The notes beneath the pieces were generated by a model, which made no database searches, was not told the DNA's origin, and worked only from the letters and a program-made list of their open reading frames with translations. Source: CAZLNO01 sp964561005 (lineage in GTDB: Bacteria; Pseudomonadota; Alphaproteobacteria; Kiloniellales; Rhodovibrionaceae). Taken from it: 20,548 nt of DNA. The stretch covers positions 1-20,548 of the forward strand of contig CAZLNO010000074.1 of the NCBI GenBank assembly GCA_964561005.1. The letters run 5' to 3'. Positions 11,801-17,699 of the stretch are shown in pieces (the first letter of the stretch is position 1; the number at the start of each line of letters is the position of its first letter). Both the position numbers and the translations under genes were made by a program.

Positions 11801-12359
11801 CCAGGGCCTCGGCCAGACGCGGGTCGCCGCCGCGCCCGGCGCGGGCCAGCACTTCCTCCCGCGCGGCCTGCAGCAGCTCCGCCGCCGAGCGCTCGTCCAG
11901 CACCGTGGCCTGCGGCGGGATGCCGGCCTCCAGCGGAAAGCGCCCCAGCACCGCCTGGCAGAAGGCGTGGATGGTCTGGATCTTCATGCCGCCGGGCGCA
12001 TCCAGCACGCGGGCGAACAGCTCCCGCGCCCGGCGCCGTTCCGCGGCCTCGGGCGGGCGCCCGGTCAGTTCGAGCAGTTCCCGTTCGAGGCCGGCGTCGT
12101 CCAGCGTCGCCCAGCGGCCGAGGCGCTCGGCCAGGCGGTTGGCCATCTCCGCCGCCGCCGCCTTGGTGAAGGTGAGGCAGAGCACCTTCGCCGGCGGCGT
12201 GCCGGCCAGCATCAGGCTCAGCACGCGGTCGGTCAGCACCTTGGTCTTGCCGGTGCCGGCCGAGGCCGCCACCCAGACCGAGGCCGCGGGGTTGCTGGCC
12301 CGGCGCTGCGCGGCCTTGGCGACCTCCTCCTTGCGCTCGCCGCTCAGCCTCGCCGTCAT
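8847..12359 (-). CDS. addA: AddA helicase-nuclease subunit, double-strand break repair
   Basis: AddA pairs with AddB to resect double-strand ends for RecA-dependent repair; it carries the motor and one nuclease. The 1170-residue protein begins with a UvrD-type domain: Walker A AASAGTGKT with Lys38, the Q-motif-like region before it, LIDEAQDTNPEQ at about 416-427, TVHGAKGLQAPVVFLPDT and RLLYVAMTRAEDRLYL. The C-terminal RecB-like nuclease holds GRIDRLV and VVDYKT (Asp at about residue 1107, Lys at 1109), so it looks catalytically competent. A Pro-rich linker lies between helicase and nuclease. The ATG at 12359 overlaps the addB stop as ATGA, showing translational coupling. A much longer open frame continues upstream but runs out of phase through addB and is not coding. 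Confidence 0.97.
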   Translation of the reverse strand: MTARLSGERKEEVAKAAQRRASNPAASVWVAASAGTGKTKVLTDRVLSLMLAGTPPAKVLCLTFTKAAAAEMANRLAERLGRWATLDDAGLERELLELTGRPPEAAERRRARELFARVLDAPGGMKIQTIHAFCQAVLGRFPLEAGIPPQATVLDERSAAELLQAAREEVLARAGRGGDPRLAEALAAVTAQAGESDFAKLMDELIAQRGRLHRLRREAGGIDGLIARMYGALGVDLAETPESLQETACQDGAFDADGLRVALKAMLGGTKTEREKRAPVLRSWLEATRETRSALFADYFHLFIKKSDGEVQKNLLYKDAAAVPGALPAMEAEAERLLALRARMNAAAVARATAGLLRLGAAILDAYTRHKALRAQLDYDDLILTTRDLLTASSPGGRPVAPWVLFKLDGGLDHVLIDEAQDTNPEQWEVVQALSEEFFAGAGAAEARGAEPRTVFAVGDAKQSIYSFQRADPAAFARMRAHFAEKVAQAERHWEPVELHVSFRSTDAVLRAVDAVFARPEARDGVLFDAGPLRHDPRRVGQAGLVELWPPADPGDAEDPEAWAPPTTRGGATPPRQRLARLLAERIKRWTRDGAPEGFLEARGRRMRPGDVLILVRRRNAFVDEVVRELKLRDVPVAGVDRMVLTEQLAVMDLVALGNFLLLPDDDLTLACVLKGPLIGLGEERLFELAHGRDGRRLWDVLRDRAGENAEFEAAHARLSDLLARADFLRPYEFYARLLGPEGGRRAILARLGPEANDPLDEFLALALAYEREHVPSLQGFLHWLAAGAQEVKRDAEHGSDAVRVMTVHGAKGLQAPVVFLPDTRQVPTQSDKLLWDEAEGLALWPPRRALEGEIAGRLRAAATQRQEQEYRRLLYVAMTRAEDRLYLCGWNTNKAAPEGCWHNLVAAGLAGVGEAVGFDFRVELGEADGWQGSGWRLHTPQHAAPERDKDVAETVAPAEQAPDWALAPPRPESAPPRPLAPSRPPAAEPAVRSPLGPDSGAAFQRGRLIHRLLQSLPELPPEQRRAAGERLLASPLYDLGDTQRAEILSETLAVLEHPDFAPFFGPDSLAEVPVVGLQAGGGAAPEAVSGRIDRLVVRSDKVVVVDYKTNRPPPTSPAEVPEAYRRQLAGYRELLATIYPDRPVETWLLWTDGPFLMQISDAANGQRLA

Positions 12360-15358
12360 GCCTCCTCCTCCCCGCCGGGCCCGGCGGCCCATTCCTGGAT
12401 GCGCGCGAGGTGGCCGTAGTCGGAATGTTGCGGCGCCCAGTTGGGCAGCGGCCGCGCCATGTAGGGCGTCGCCTCGTCGTCGAAGATCTCGATCAGGCGC
12501 TCCAGTCCGGCCAGCGCGCGATCGACCAGCTCGCCCGGATCGTCCTTGATCGGCTTGATTTCGCCGGGCTCCGGCCCCCCGGTCAGCCGCCAGTAGGCCA
12601 GCTCCGCCACCTGCCCGCTGGGCACGCCCTCGAAACAGCCGCGCTCGGCGATCGCCGCCTCCAGGGGAAGCTGCGGCGCGAAGCCCAGCTTGACCGCCTT
12701 CGGGCTGGGCAGCGTCCCGGTCTTGTAGTCGACGATGGCGAGCGTGCCGTCGGGCAGCCGCTCGATCCGGTCGGCCTTGGCGGTGAGCGTGAAGGGGTCG
12801 CGGCCGGCCTCGATCTTCATCTCGCCCGTTCGCTCGGCCAGCACCTGCCGGCCGTCGGCGCGGCGCGCAAGCTCCTGGCTCGCCAGCCAGCGGGCGATGC
12901 GCCGGAAGCGCGGCCACCAGAAGGCGCGCACGCCGGGCCGCACGCGCAATTTGTCGAACCGCGCCTCGCCGATGCGCAGCAGCTCGGCCTCGGGGTCCTC
13001 GGGCAGCGCCCCCGGCCAGGCCTGGACGAAGGCCTCCAGCACCTGGTGGACCAGCGTCCCCTGCTCGGCCGCGCCGGGGTCCTGGTCGATCGGGTCCAGC
13101 GCCTTCAGCCCCAGGATCTTCTCGGCATAGAGCGCATAGGGGTCGCGCCGCCAGGTCTCGATCCGGGTCACCGACAGCTCGCGCGGGCGGGCGCGGTAGG
13201 GCGGCCGAGGCTCCGGCGGCCCCGTCGGCACGAAGCGCGCCGGCTGGTCGAGCCGCGCCGCCCAGGCCAGCCAGGGCTGCTCGTCCACCATCAGCCTCTC
13301 CAGGCCCATCGCCGACAGCACCGCTTCCAGCCGCAGCAGCCAGCGCGAGGGCACCGTCGGCGCGCCCTCCACCCGGATGGCGCGGGTGAGGACGACGCGC
13401 GGCGCGTTGAAAGCCTGGGCGAAGTCGTGCGCCATCAGGCCGATGCGCCGCTCCACCGGCGGCAGGCCGAAGTCGCGGCGCATGGGCCGGCTGAGCCAGG
13501 GGCCGGGGTCGGTCTCGGCCGGCCAGGTGCACTCGTTCAGCCCGCCCAGGACCATCAGGTCGGCGTGCTGCAGCCGCGCCTCCTGCACGCCCAGGATCTG
13601 CAGGCGCGGATGTCCGCCGAAGCGCGGGCGCACCACCTGCCCCTCCATCAGGCTGTCCAGCAGGCCGGGATAGGCGCCGCCGTCGAGGCTCGGCGCGGCG
13701 TCGGCATGCGCGGTCAGCTCGGCGGCGAAGGCGGCGGCCGTCTCCCCCGCCTCGCCGGCCCAGAGGCGCGCCGGGCCGGGCTCGACGTCGCTGGCGGCCA
13801 GGGCCTCGGCGAAGCGCAGGTGGGCCTCCGCCGCCTTTGCGAAATCGACCTCTCGGCCGGTCAAGAGCGCCTCGGCCTCGGCGGCCAGATCGCGCAGCCG
13901 CGCCAGCCAGGGCCGCAACGCCGCCTCGCCCGGCTTGCCCGCCAGTTCCGCCAGCAGGCTGTCGAAGCCGGCGGGCGGGCGCGGCCCGCGCAGCACCGCC
14001 ACCTCCAGCTTGCGGACCTTGCGGCGGAAGGCGCCGGGGTCCTCGCCGCCGGCGGCCAGCGGGTGCTTCAGCGCCGCCAGCAGCGCCAGCGGCGCCAGCC
14101 CCTCCGCCAGCATCTCGGCGGTCAGGCGCAGAAAGGTGCCGGGGGCGGTGTCGCGCAGCGGCAGGCCGGCGGAATCGTCCACCGCGACGTCCCAGCGCTG
14201 CAGCTCGGCGGCGACGCGGCGGGCCAGCCCCCGGTCCGGCGTCACCAGCGCCGCCGTGCGCCCCGGCACCTCCAGCGCCTGGCGCAGCATCAGGGCGACG
14301 GCGGTGGCCTCCTCGCCGGGGCCGGGGCAGTCCAGGCGGCTGACCTCCCGCAGCGCCAGCTCAATACGTTGCGCATCCGAAACGTCCGCCAGCCCGCGCC
14401 AGTCCGGCGTCGCCGCCGCCGGGCGCAGCGCCAGGCCGACCAGTCGTCCCCGCGCCGGCGGCGTGGGCCGCGCCGGCGCGGCGGGCCAGACGGCCACCTC
14501 CTCGCGCGCAATGCCGAGAATCGGCAACAGCCGCGCCATGGTGTGCTGCGGGTGCGCCGGGTCCTCGCGCATTGCCGCCCAGGCGGCCTCGTCCGCCTCG
14601 GTGTCCAGGCCGGGCAGCACCACCGCGCCTTGCGGCAGCCGCGCCACCACCGACAGCAGCTTCGCCGTGGCCGGGATGGAGCCGGTGGAACCCGCCGCGA
14701 CGATCGGGTCCTGGGGCGGCACGGCGCGCCAGGCCGCCGCCTGCGCCTCCAGCAGCCGGCGCCGGCGCGCCGCCGCGCTCATGCCGCCGGACTCGGCCTC
14801 GATGGCGGGCCAGGCCTCGGTGAGGATTTCCAGGAACTTCAGGGTCTGCTGCCAGTGCTCGGCGTGCTCCTCGGGGACGAGCGTCCTCAGACGGTCGAAG
14901 GACAGCCCCTCGGTCTCCACCTGGTCCAGCAACCGGCCGAGCTCCGCCGCCAGGCGGGCGGCGCGGTCCACCGTGGGCGCCGGCTGCGTGGGGTCGCTCT
15001 CGCCCCACTGGCGGATCAGCCGGGCGAGCAGAAGCTGCCGCCGCGTCTCCGGCAGCGCCGGCGGCAGCCCGGCGTCGAGGCCGCTGGCCGCGAAGGCGTC
15101 TTCGTCGCCCAGCAGCAGCTCCTCCGCGTCCACGTCGCCCAGCGGCAAGAGCCGCGGCAGTAGCAGCGGCCGGCCCTCCGACAGCCGCAGGAAGGCCTCG
15201 TGCAGCGTGCGGCAGGCCCGCCGCGTGGGCAGCAGCACCGTCATCCGCGCCAGCGCCGGCGGCTCGCCCCCGGCCTGATCATGCAGACCCCGCGCCAGCG
15301 CGTCGGCGAAGGCCACGCCGGCGGGAATGGTGTAGACGGTGGGGGGCGCGTCGGTCAT
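12356..15358 (-). CDS. addB: AddB nuclease subunit, double-strand break repair
   Basis: Partner of AddA. In characterised AddAB, AddB has a degenerate helicase fold that senses recombination hotspots, plus its own nuclease. The 1000-residue protein starts MTDAPPTVYTIPAGVAFADAL, typical for alphaproteobacterial AddB, and lacks a proper Walker A. The C-terminal nuclease has GTLVHQVLEAF, FTLTAKADRIERL and AIVDYKTGTLPS (Asp at about 877). The cysteines that hold the Fe-S cluster of B. subtilis AddB are absent: Asp stands in RRDPYALYA and no Cys lies in the last 70 residues. The start is uncertain. The ATG at 15358 fits homologues but has AAGGA only 1 base away; an in-frame ATG at 15415 has AAGGTGAG at better spacing and would add 19 residues. 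It follows yhaV by 83 bp. Confidence 0.95.
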   Translation of the reverse strand: MTDAPPTVYTIPAGVAFADALARGLHDQAGGEPPALARMTVLLPTRRACRTLHEAFLRLSEGRPLLLPRLLPLGDVDAEELLLGDEDAFAASGLDAGLPPALPETRRQLLLARLIRQWGESDPTQPAPTVDRAARLAAELGRLLDQVETEGLSFDRLRTLVPEEHAEHWQQTLKFLEILTEAWPAIEAESGGMSAAARRRRLLEAQAAAWRAVPPQDPIVAAGSTGSIPATAKLLSVVARLPQGAVVLPGLDTEADEAAWAAMREDPAHPQHTMARLLPILGIAREEVAVWPAAPARPTPPARGRLVGLALRPAAATPDWRGLADVSDAQRIELALREVSRLDCPGPGEEATAVALMLRQALEVPGRTAALVTPDRGLARRVAAELQRWDVAVDDSAGLPLRDTAPGTFLRLTAEMLAEGLAPLALLAALKHPLAAGGEDPGAFRRKVRKLEVAVLRGPRPPAGFDSLLAELAGKPGEAALRPWLARLRDLAAEAEALLTGREVDFAKAAEAHLRFAEALAASDVEPGPARLWAGEAGETAAAFAAELTAHADAAPSLDGGAYPGLLDSLMEGQVVRPRFGGHPRLQILGVQEARLQHADLMVLGGLNECTWPAETDPGPWLSRPMRRDFGLPPVERRIGLMAHDFAQAFNAPRVVLTRAIRVEGAPTVPSRWLLRLEAVLSAMGLERLMVDEQPWLAWAARLDQPARFVPTGPPEPRPPYRARPRELSVTRIETWRRDPYALYAEKILGLKALDPIDQDPGAAEQGTLVHQVLEAFVQAWPGALPEDPEAELLRIGEARFDKLRVRPGVRAFWWPRFRRIARWLASQELARRADGRQVLAERTGEMKIEAGRDPFTLTAKADRIERLPDGTLAIVDYKTGTLPSPKAVKLGFAPQLPLEAAIAERGCFEGVPSGQVAELAYWRLTGGPEPGEIKPIKDDPGELVDRALAGLERLIEIFDDEATPYMARPLPNWAPQHSDYGHLARIQEWAAGPGGEEEA

Positions 15359-15441
15359 GTCCTTCGGCCGCCGTGTCGTGAAACGCCGCCAGACCCCGGG
15401 TTGGTCATTCCCCACTCACCTTGACACCGTGTGACCCATCG

Positions 15442-15930
15442 TCACTTGCGATGGAATACCTTGGAAAGCGCCGTGTCGATACCCGAGGGCGGGTCGTCCG
15501 CGCTGGCGAGAAGGCTGCGCCAGTCACCCGGCGGATGTCCCCGGTCGAGCATCTTCTGGAAGACGGCATAGGGATCGTTGCGCCCACCTCTCTGGCGCAG
15601 GCTCTTTTCGTCGTTGACCCACGCATAAACGATGATGCGCGACCGGCTGTCGTAACGGAAGAATAGGCGGAAGCGGCCGCCGAACTTTGCCCGACGCCAA
15701 TGGCGGTGCGCGGCCCCCAGGGTGTTGCCCTGGCGATACGCCGCGCGGCCGGGGTCCTGCGGAACGGTGTCGAGCATCAGCCTGGCGAGCGCCGCAAACG
15801 CGCGGACGTTGGCGTTCGAGCAATAACCTTCGGGGTCTTGAACCCGCGCTCTTTCGCCGGCGTCGTGGAGTTTGCGAAGCTGCGTGGCGAGGCAGTCGTG
15901 CACCAGGATGGTCCAGCCATGCGCCTGCAT
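15442..15930 (-). CDS. yhaV: YhaV-family type II toxin (RelE-like ribonuclease)
   Basis: Predicted 162-residue toxin that would cut mRNA and stop growth when released from its antitoxin PrlF. The family core is clear: GWTILVHDC near the N-terminus, VPQDPGRAAYRQGNTLG (56-72), HRHWRRAKFGGRFRLFFRYD (75-94), IIVYAWVNDEKSLR (99-112) and DPYAVFQKMLDRGHPPGDW (119-137). E. coli YhaV is 154 residues, so this is full length with a short extra tail. The ATG at 15930 lies 20 bp after the prlF stop, with GAGG and GGGAAAG just upstream. The prlF-yhaV order is that of E. coli. All visible conserved blocks are present, so the toxin is likely active. It lies in an accessory cassette between murU and addB. Confidence 0.9.
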   Translation of the reverse strand: MQAHGWTILVHDCLATQLRKLHDAGERARVQDPEGYCSNANVRAFAALARLMLDTVPQDPGRAAYRQGNTLGAAHRHWRRAKFGGRFRLFFRYDSRSRIIVYAWVNDEKSLRQRGGRNDPYAVFQKMLDRGHPPGDWRSLLASADDPPSGIDTALSKVFHRK

Positions 15931-15950
15931 CGCCTCGGCTTTCCCAGACC

Positions 15951-16277
15951 CTAAAGGACGGTGTCGCCGTCGATCGGTTCGTCCGGATCGACCTCGGCCG
16001 CCGCCGCGGATGTCAGCGCGGCGGCGAGGTCTCGCGGCAGATCGCCCAGGTTGCGACCGTCGGCGATGTCGCGCGCAAGCAGGTCGAGGAAGGCGGCAAT
16101 GGCCGGGTCCGCGTGGTCCGCCTCGGACTCGGCCTTGGCGAGCGTCACGACCCCGTCGCGGATGGTGTAGCTCAGCCGATCCCCCGGCGCGAGGCCCAGC
16201 GTTTGCCGCACCGACTTCGGGACGGTGGTTTGACCCTTGCTGGTCATCGTGCCGGTTTCACGGATGGGGGCGGACAT
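15951..16277 (-). CDS. prlF: PrlF-family antitoxin, AbrB-like DNA-binding
   Basis: Predicted 108-residue antitoxin that binds and neutralises YhaV and represses its own operon. Residues 10-48 form a swapped-hairpin (AbrB/SpoVT) DNA-binding domain: TSKGQTTVPKSVRQTLGLAPGDRL. The C-terminal half, with DPAIAAFLDLLARDI and a final acidic EVDPDEPIDGD, is the part expected to wrap the toxin. E. coli PrlF has 111 residues. The ATG at 16277 has GGAGAG 5 bases upstream; a second ATG at residue 11 would cut into the DNA-binding hairpin. The promoter with a perfect palindrome at 16311-16324 lies just upstream and is the obvious autoregulatory site. It is followed 20 bp later by yhaV. Confidence 0.9.
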   Translation of the reverse strand: MSAPIRETGTMTSKGQTTVPKSVRQTLGLAPGDRLSYTIRDGVVTLAKAESEADHADPAIAAFLDLLARDIADGRNLGDLPRDLAAALTSAAAAEVDPDEPIDGDTVL

Positions 16278-16305
16278 GCTGGCTCTCCAGTTCGGGAACA
16301 CCGGC

Positions 16306-16334
16306 AACCTAAGGAATATTCCTTTCTGCCTCAA
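16306..16334 (-). promoter_or_regulatory. prlF-yhaV promoter with palindromic operator
   Basis: Minus strand: TTGAGG (16334-16329), a 17-bp spacer and TAGGTT (16311-16306). The spacer contains most of the perfect 14-bp palindrome AAGGAATATTCCTT (16311-16324), so a bound repressor would block RNA polymerase. The -35 overlaps the stop codon of the DUF2442 gene (16333-16331). It is a near copy of the site at 16889-16917. Confidence 0.65.
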
Positions 16335-16594
16335 GCCGTCGACGTCTGGTCGCCGCGACCCGCGATCAAGCCGGCGATGGAAATATCCTCGTCCAGATCC
16401 GGCCAGTGAATGCCTTCGCCGCGGCCGATCAGCTCCCAGTTTTGCTGCGCTTCGGGGGAACCGTCCCGTAGTCGTGGGAACCAGGCGAGCGGGACGGACA
16501 GTTCCCGGCCGTCGTCGAGGGCCACGTGCAGGGCCGTATCCGAAACCTCGACCGCAACGGCGAGGGGTTCATTTGCCAGTGCCAAAGTGGCCAT
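16331..16594 (-). CDS. DUF2442 domain protein
   Basis: An 87-residue protein of unknown function. The DUF2442 signature fills the protein: LHVALDDGRELSVPLAWFPRL (22-42), QNWELIGRGEGIHWPDLDEDISIAGLIAG (51-79). It has no membrane segment or signal peptide. The ATG at 16594 lies inside the end of the DUF4160 gene (26-base overlap), so the two are probably translationally coupled. The pair commonly occurs together in bacterial genomes, which makes a toxin-antitoxin or similar two-part role plausible but unproven. DUF2442 would be the more acidic partner, which fits an antitoxin-like role; that is inference only. Its stop lies within the next promoter. Confidence 0.85.
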   Translation of the reverse strand: MATLALANEPLAVAVEVSDTALHVALDDGRELSVPLAWFPRLRDGSPEAQQNWELIGRGEGIHWPDLDEDISIAGLIAGRGDQTSTA

Positions 16595-16811
16595 GCCACG
16601 CCTCCAGAAGGGCTTGCCGGTGCTCGATCACGAGTTCCCGGACAGCGTTGAGCTCATGATCGCGGAATCGCTTCGATGACGCCAGCTCTACCGATTCCAG
16701 CCCGTATTTTGCCAGCTTCTCGCCCGCGACGACATGGATATGCGGCGGCTCGCCGCCTTCGTTGCTGTAAAAATAGAACCGGAACCCGCCGGCACGCAGA
16801 ACAGTGGGCAC
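16569..16811 (-). CDS. DUF4160 domain protein
   Basis: An 80-residue protein of unknown function. The signature VPTVLRAGGFRFYFYSNEGGEPPHIHV (residues 1-27) is the DUF4160 hallmark, with a His-x-His pair, followed by KYGLESVELA and a helical tail HELNAVRELVIEHRQALLEAWHGHFG. The start is taken as GTG at 16811, because homologues begin MPTVLR and GGGAAGG lies just upstream; a TTG at 16823 would add 4 residues. It is the first gene of the cassette, overlaps DUF2442 by 26 bases and has its own promoter at 16889-16917. Base composition is visibly more AT-rich than the neighbouring murU and addB, as expected for acquired DNA. Possible toxin half of a two-gene module; not shown. Confidence 0.82.
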   Translation of the reverse strand: MPTVLRAGGFRFYFYSNEGGEPPHIHVVAGEKLAKYGLESVELASSKRFRDHELNAVRELVIEHRQALLEAWHGHFGTGK

Positions 16812-16888
16812 ATCCCTTCCCAATCAGCAGGCCATTGCAATAGAGGCGACGGATGCTGGCGGCCCGAGTCTTCCGAGACCGAAATTGT

Positions 16889-16917
16889 CACATAAGGAAG
16901 TTTCCTTCCCGCCTCAA
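16889..16917 (-). promoter_or_regulatory. DUF4160-DUF2442 promoter with palindromic operator
   Basis: Minus strand: TTGAGG (16917-16912), a 17-bp spacer and TATGTG (16894-16889). The inverted repeat AAGGAA-AC-TTCCTT (16907-16894) fills the spacer. Aligned with the prlF site, 25 of 30 positions from GCTTGAGGC onward agree, though the surrounding sequence is unrelated. The expected leader is about 70 bases to the GTG at 16811. It lies in the 138-bp gap after murU. Confidence 0.62.
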
Positions 16918-16949
16918 GCATCTTCGACCGACTCGGCAACACCCGATCT

Positions 16950-17699
16950 TCACGCCGTCGCCTCCGCGCGGTCGGGGCGGAAGCCGTACTCGGCCAGGGT
17001 GGCCTCGGCCAGCTCCAGGTCGCCGGGCGTGCCGATGTGGAACCACACGCCGTCGTGGGGCAGGCCGAACAGGCGCTCGCTGGCCTCCGCCTGGTCGTAG
17101 AGCAGGTTGAGCGAGAACGGCGCCGCCGGCGCATAATCGAACAGCCGCGGGTGCAGGATCTGAATGCCGGTGAAGGCGAAGGGCGCGATTTCCAGCTCCG
17201 AGCGGCGCCGCGCCCGGCCGAAGGGGTCCAGCATGAAGTCGCCCGGCCCGGCGTAACCGACGGCCCGCACGGTGCTGTTCAACAGCAGCAGGGCGTCCAT
17301 CGCCTCCTCGCGCCAGTGCGCGGCCAGGCGCGCCAGCGCCGGGGTGTGCCCGTCCAGCCAGAAGACGTCGCCGTTCAGCACGTAGAACGGCTCGTCGCCC
17401 AGCGCGTCCAGCGCATTCGCGACGCCGCCGCCGGTGTCCAGCAGGCTGTCCTCGGGGCTCAGCACCACTTGCGGGCGCCGGCGCCGTTTCAGGTGCGCGT
17501 GAAGCTGCTCGGCCAGATAAAAAGTGTTCACCAACGCCGTCTCGACGCCCACGGCGGCCAGCCGGTCGAGGATGCGATCGATCATCGCCCGGCCCATCAC
17601 CGGGATCAGCGGCTTGGGCGTGCGGTCGGTCAGGGGCCGCATGCGCTTGCCGTGGCCGGCGGCCAGGACCATTGCCGCGCGGGGGCGCCAGCCCGTCAT
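16950..17699 (-). CDS. murU: MurU-like nucleotidyltransferase (N-acetylmuramate-1-phosphate uridylyltransferase)
   Basis: Predicted 249-residue cytosolic sugar nucleotidyltransferase that makes UDP-MurNAc from MurNAc-1-phosphate in peptidoglycan recycling, bypassing fosfomycin-sensitive de novo synthesis. The N-terminal MVLAAGHGKRMRPLTDRTPKPLIPV (10-34) is the nucleotide-binding signature; LLDTGGGVANAL, YVLNGDVFWLDG and WFHIGTPGDLELAE complete the fold. The ATG at 17699 overlaps the amgK stop as ATGA. Pairing with amgK, as in Pseudomonas, supports MurU over other NTP-transferases. In related bacteria addB often follows closely; here a four-gene cassette separates them. Substrate is inferred from context and similarity. 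Confidence 0.85.
   Translation of the reverse strand: MTGWRPRAAMVLAAGHGKRMRPLTDRTPKPLIPVMGRAMIDRILDRLAAVGVETALVNTFYLAEQLHAHLKRRRRPQVVLSPEDSLLDTGGGVANALDALGDEPFYVLNGDVFWLDGHTPALARLAAHWREEAMDALLLLNSTVRAVGYAGPGDFMLDPFGRARRRSELEIAPFAFTGIQILHPRLFDYAPAAPFSLNLLYDQAEASERLFGLPHDGVWFHIGTPGDLELAEATLAEYGFRPDRAEATA

Noticed and set aside
8847..13532. A longer AddA starting far upstream of 12359
   Set aside because: The extension reads out of phase through addB and has no homologous content; the ATGA junction and the MTARLSGERKEE start fit AddA.
12410..15163. A 917-codon open frame antisense to addB, and similar long frames opposite addA
   Set aside because: Low-complexity Arg/Gln/Gly/Ala-rich translations with no motifs, while the opposite strand encodes clear AddA and AddB.
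15431..15454. Small stem-loops at the yhaV stop as a terminator
   Set aside because: Stems of only 5-6 bp, mutually exclusive and without a T-run; too weak to call.
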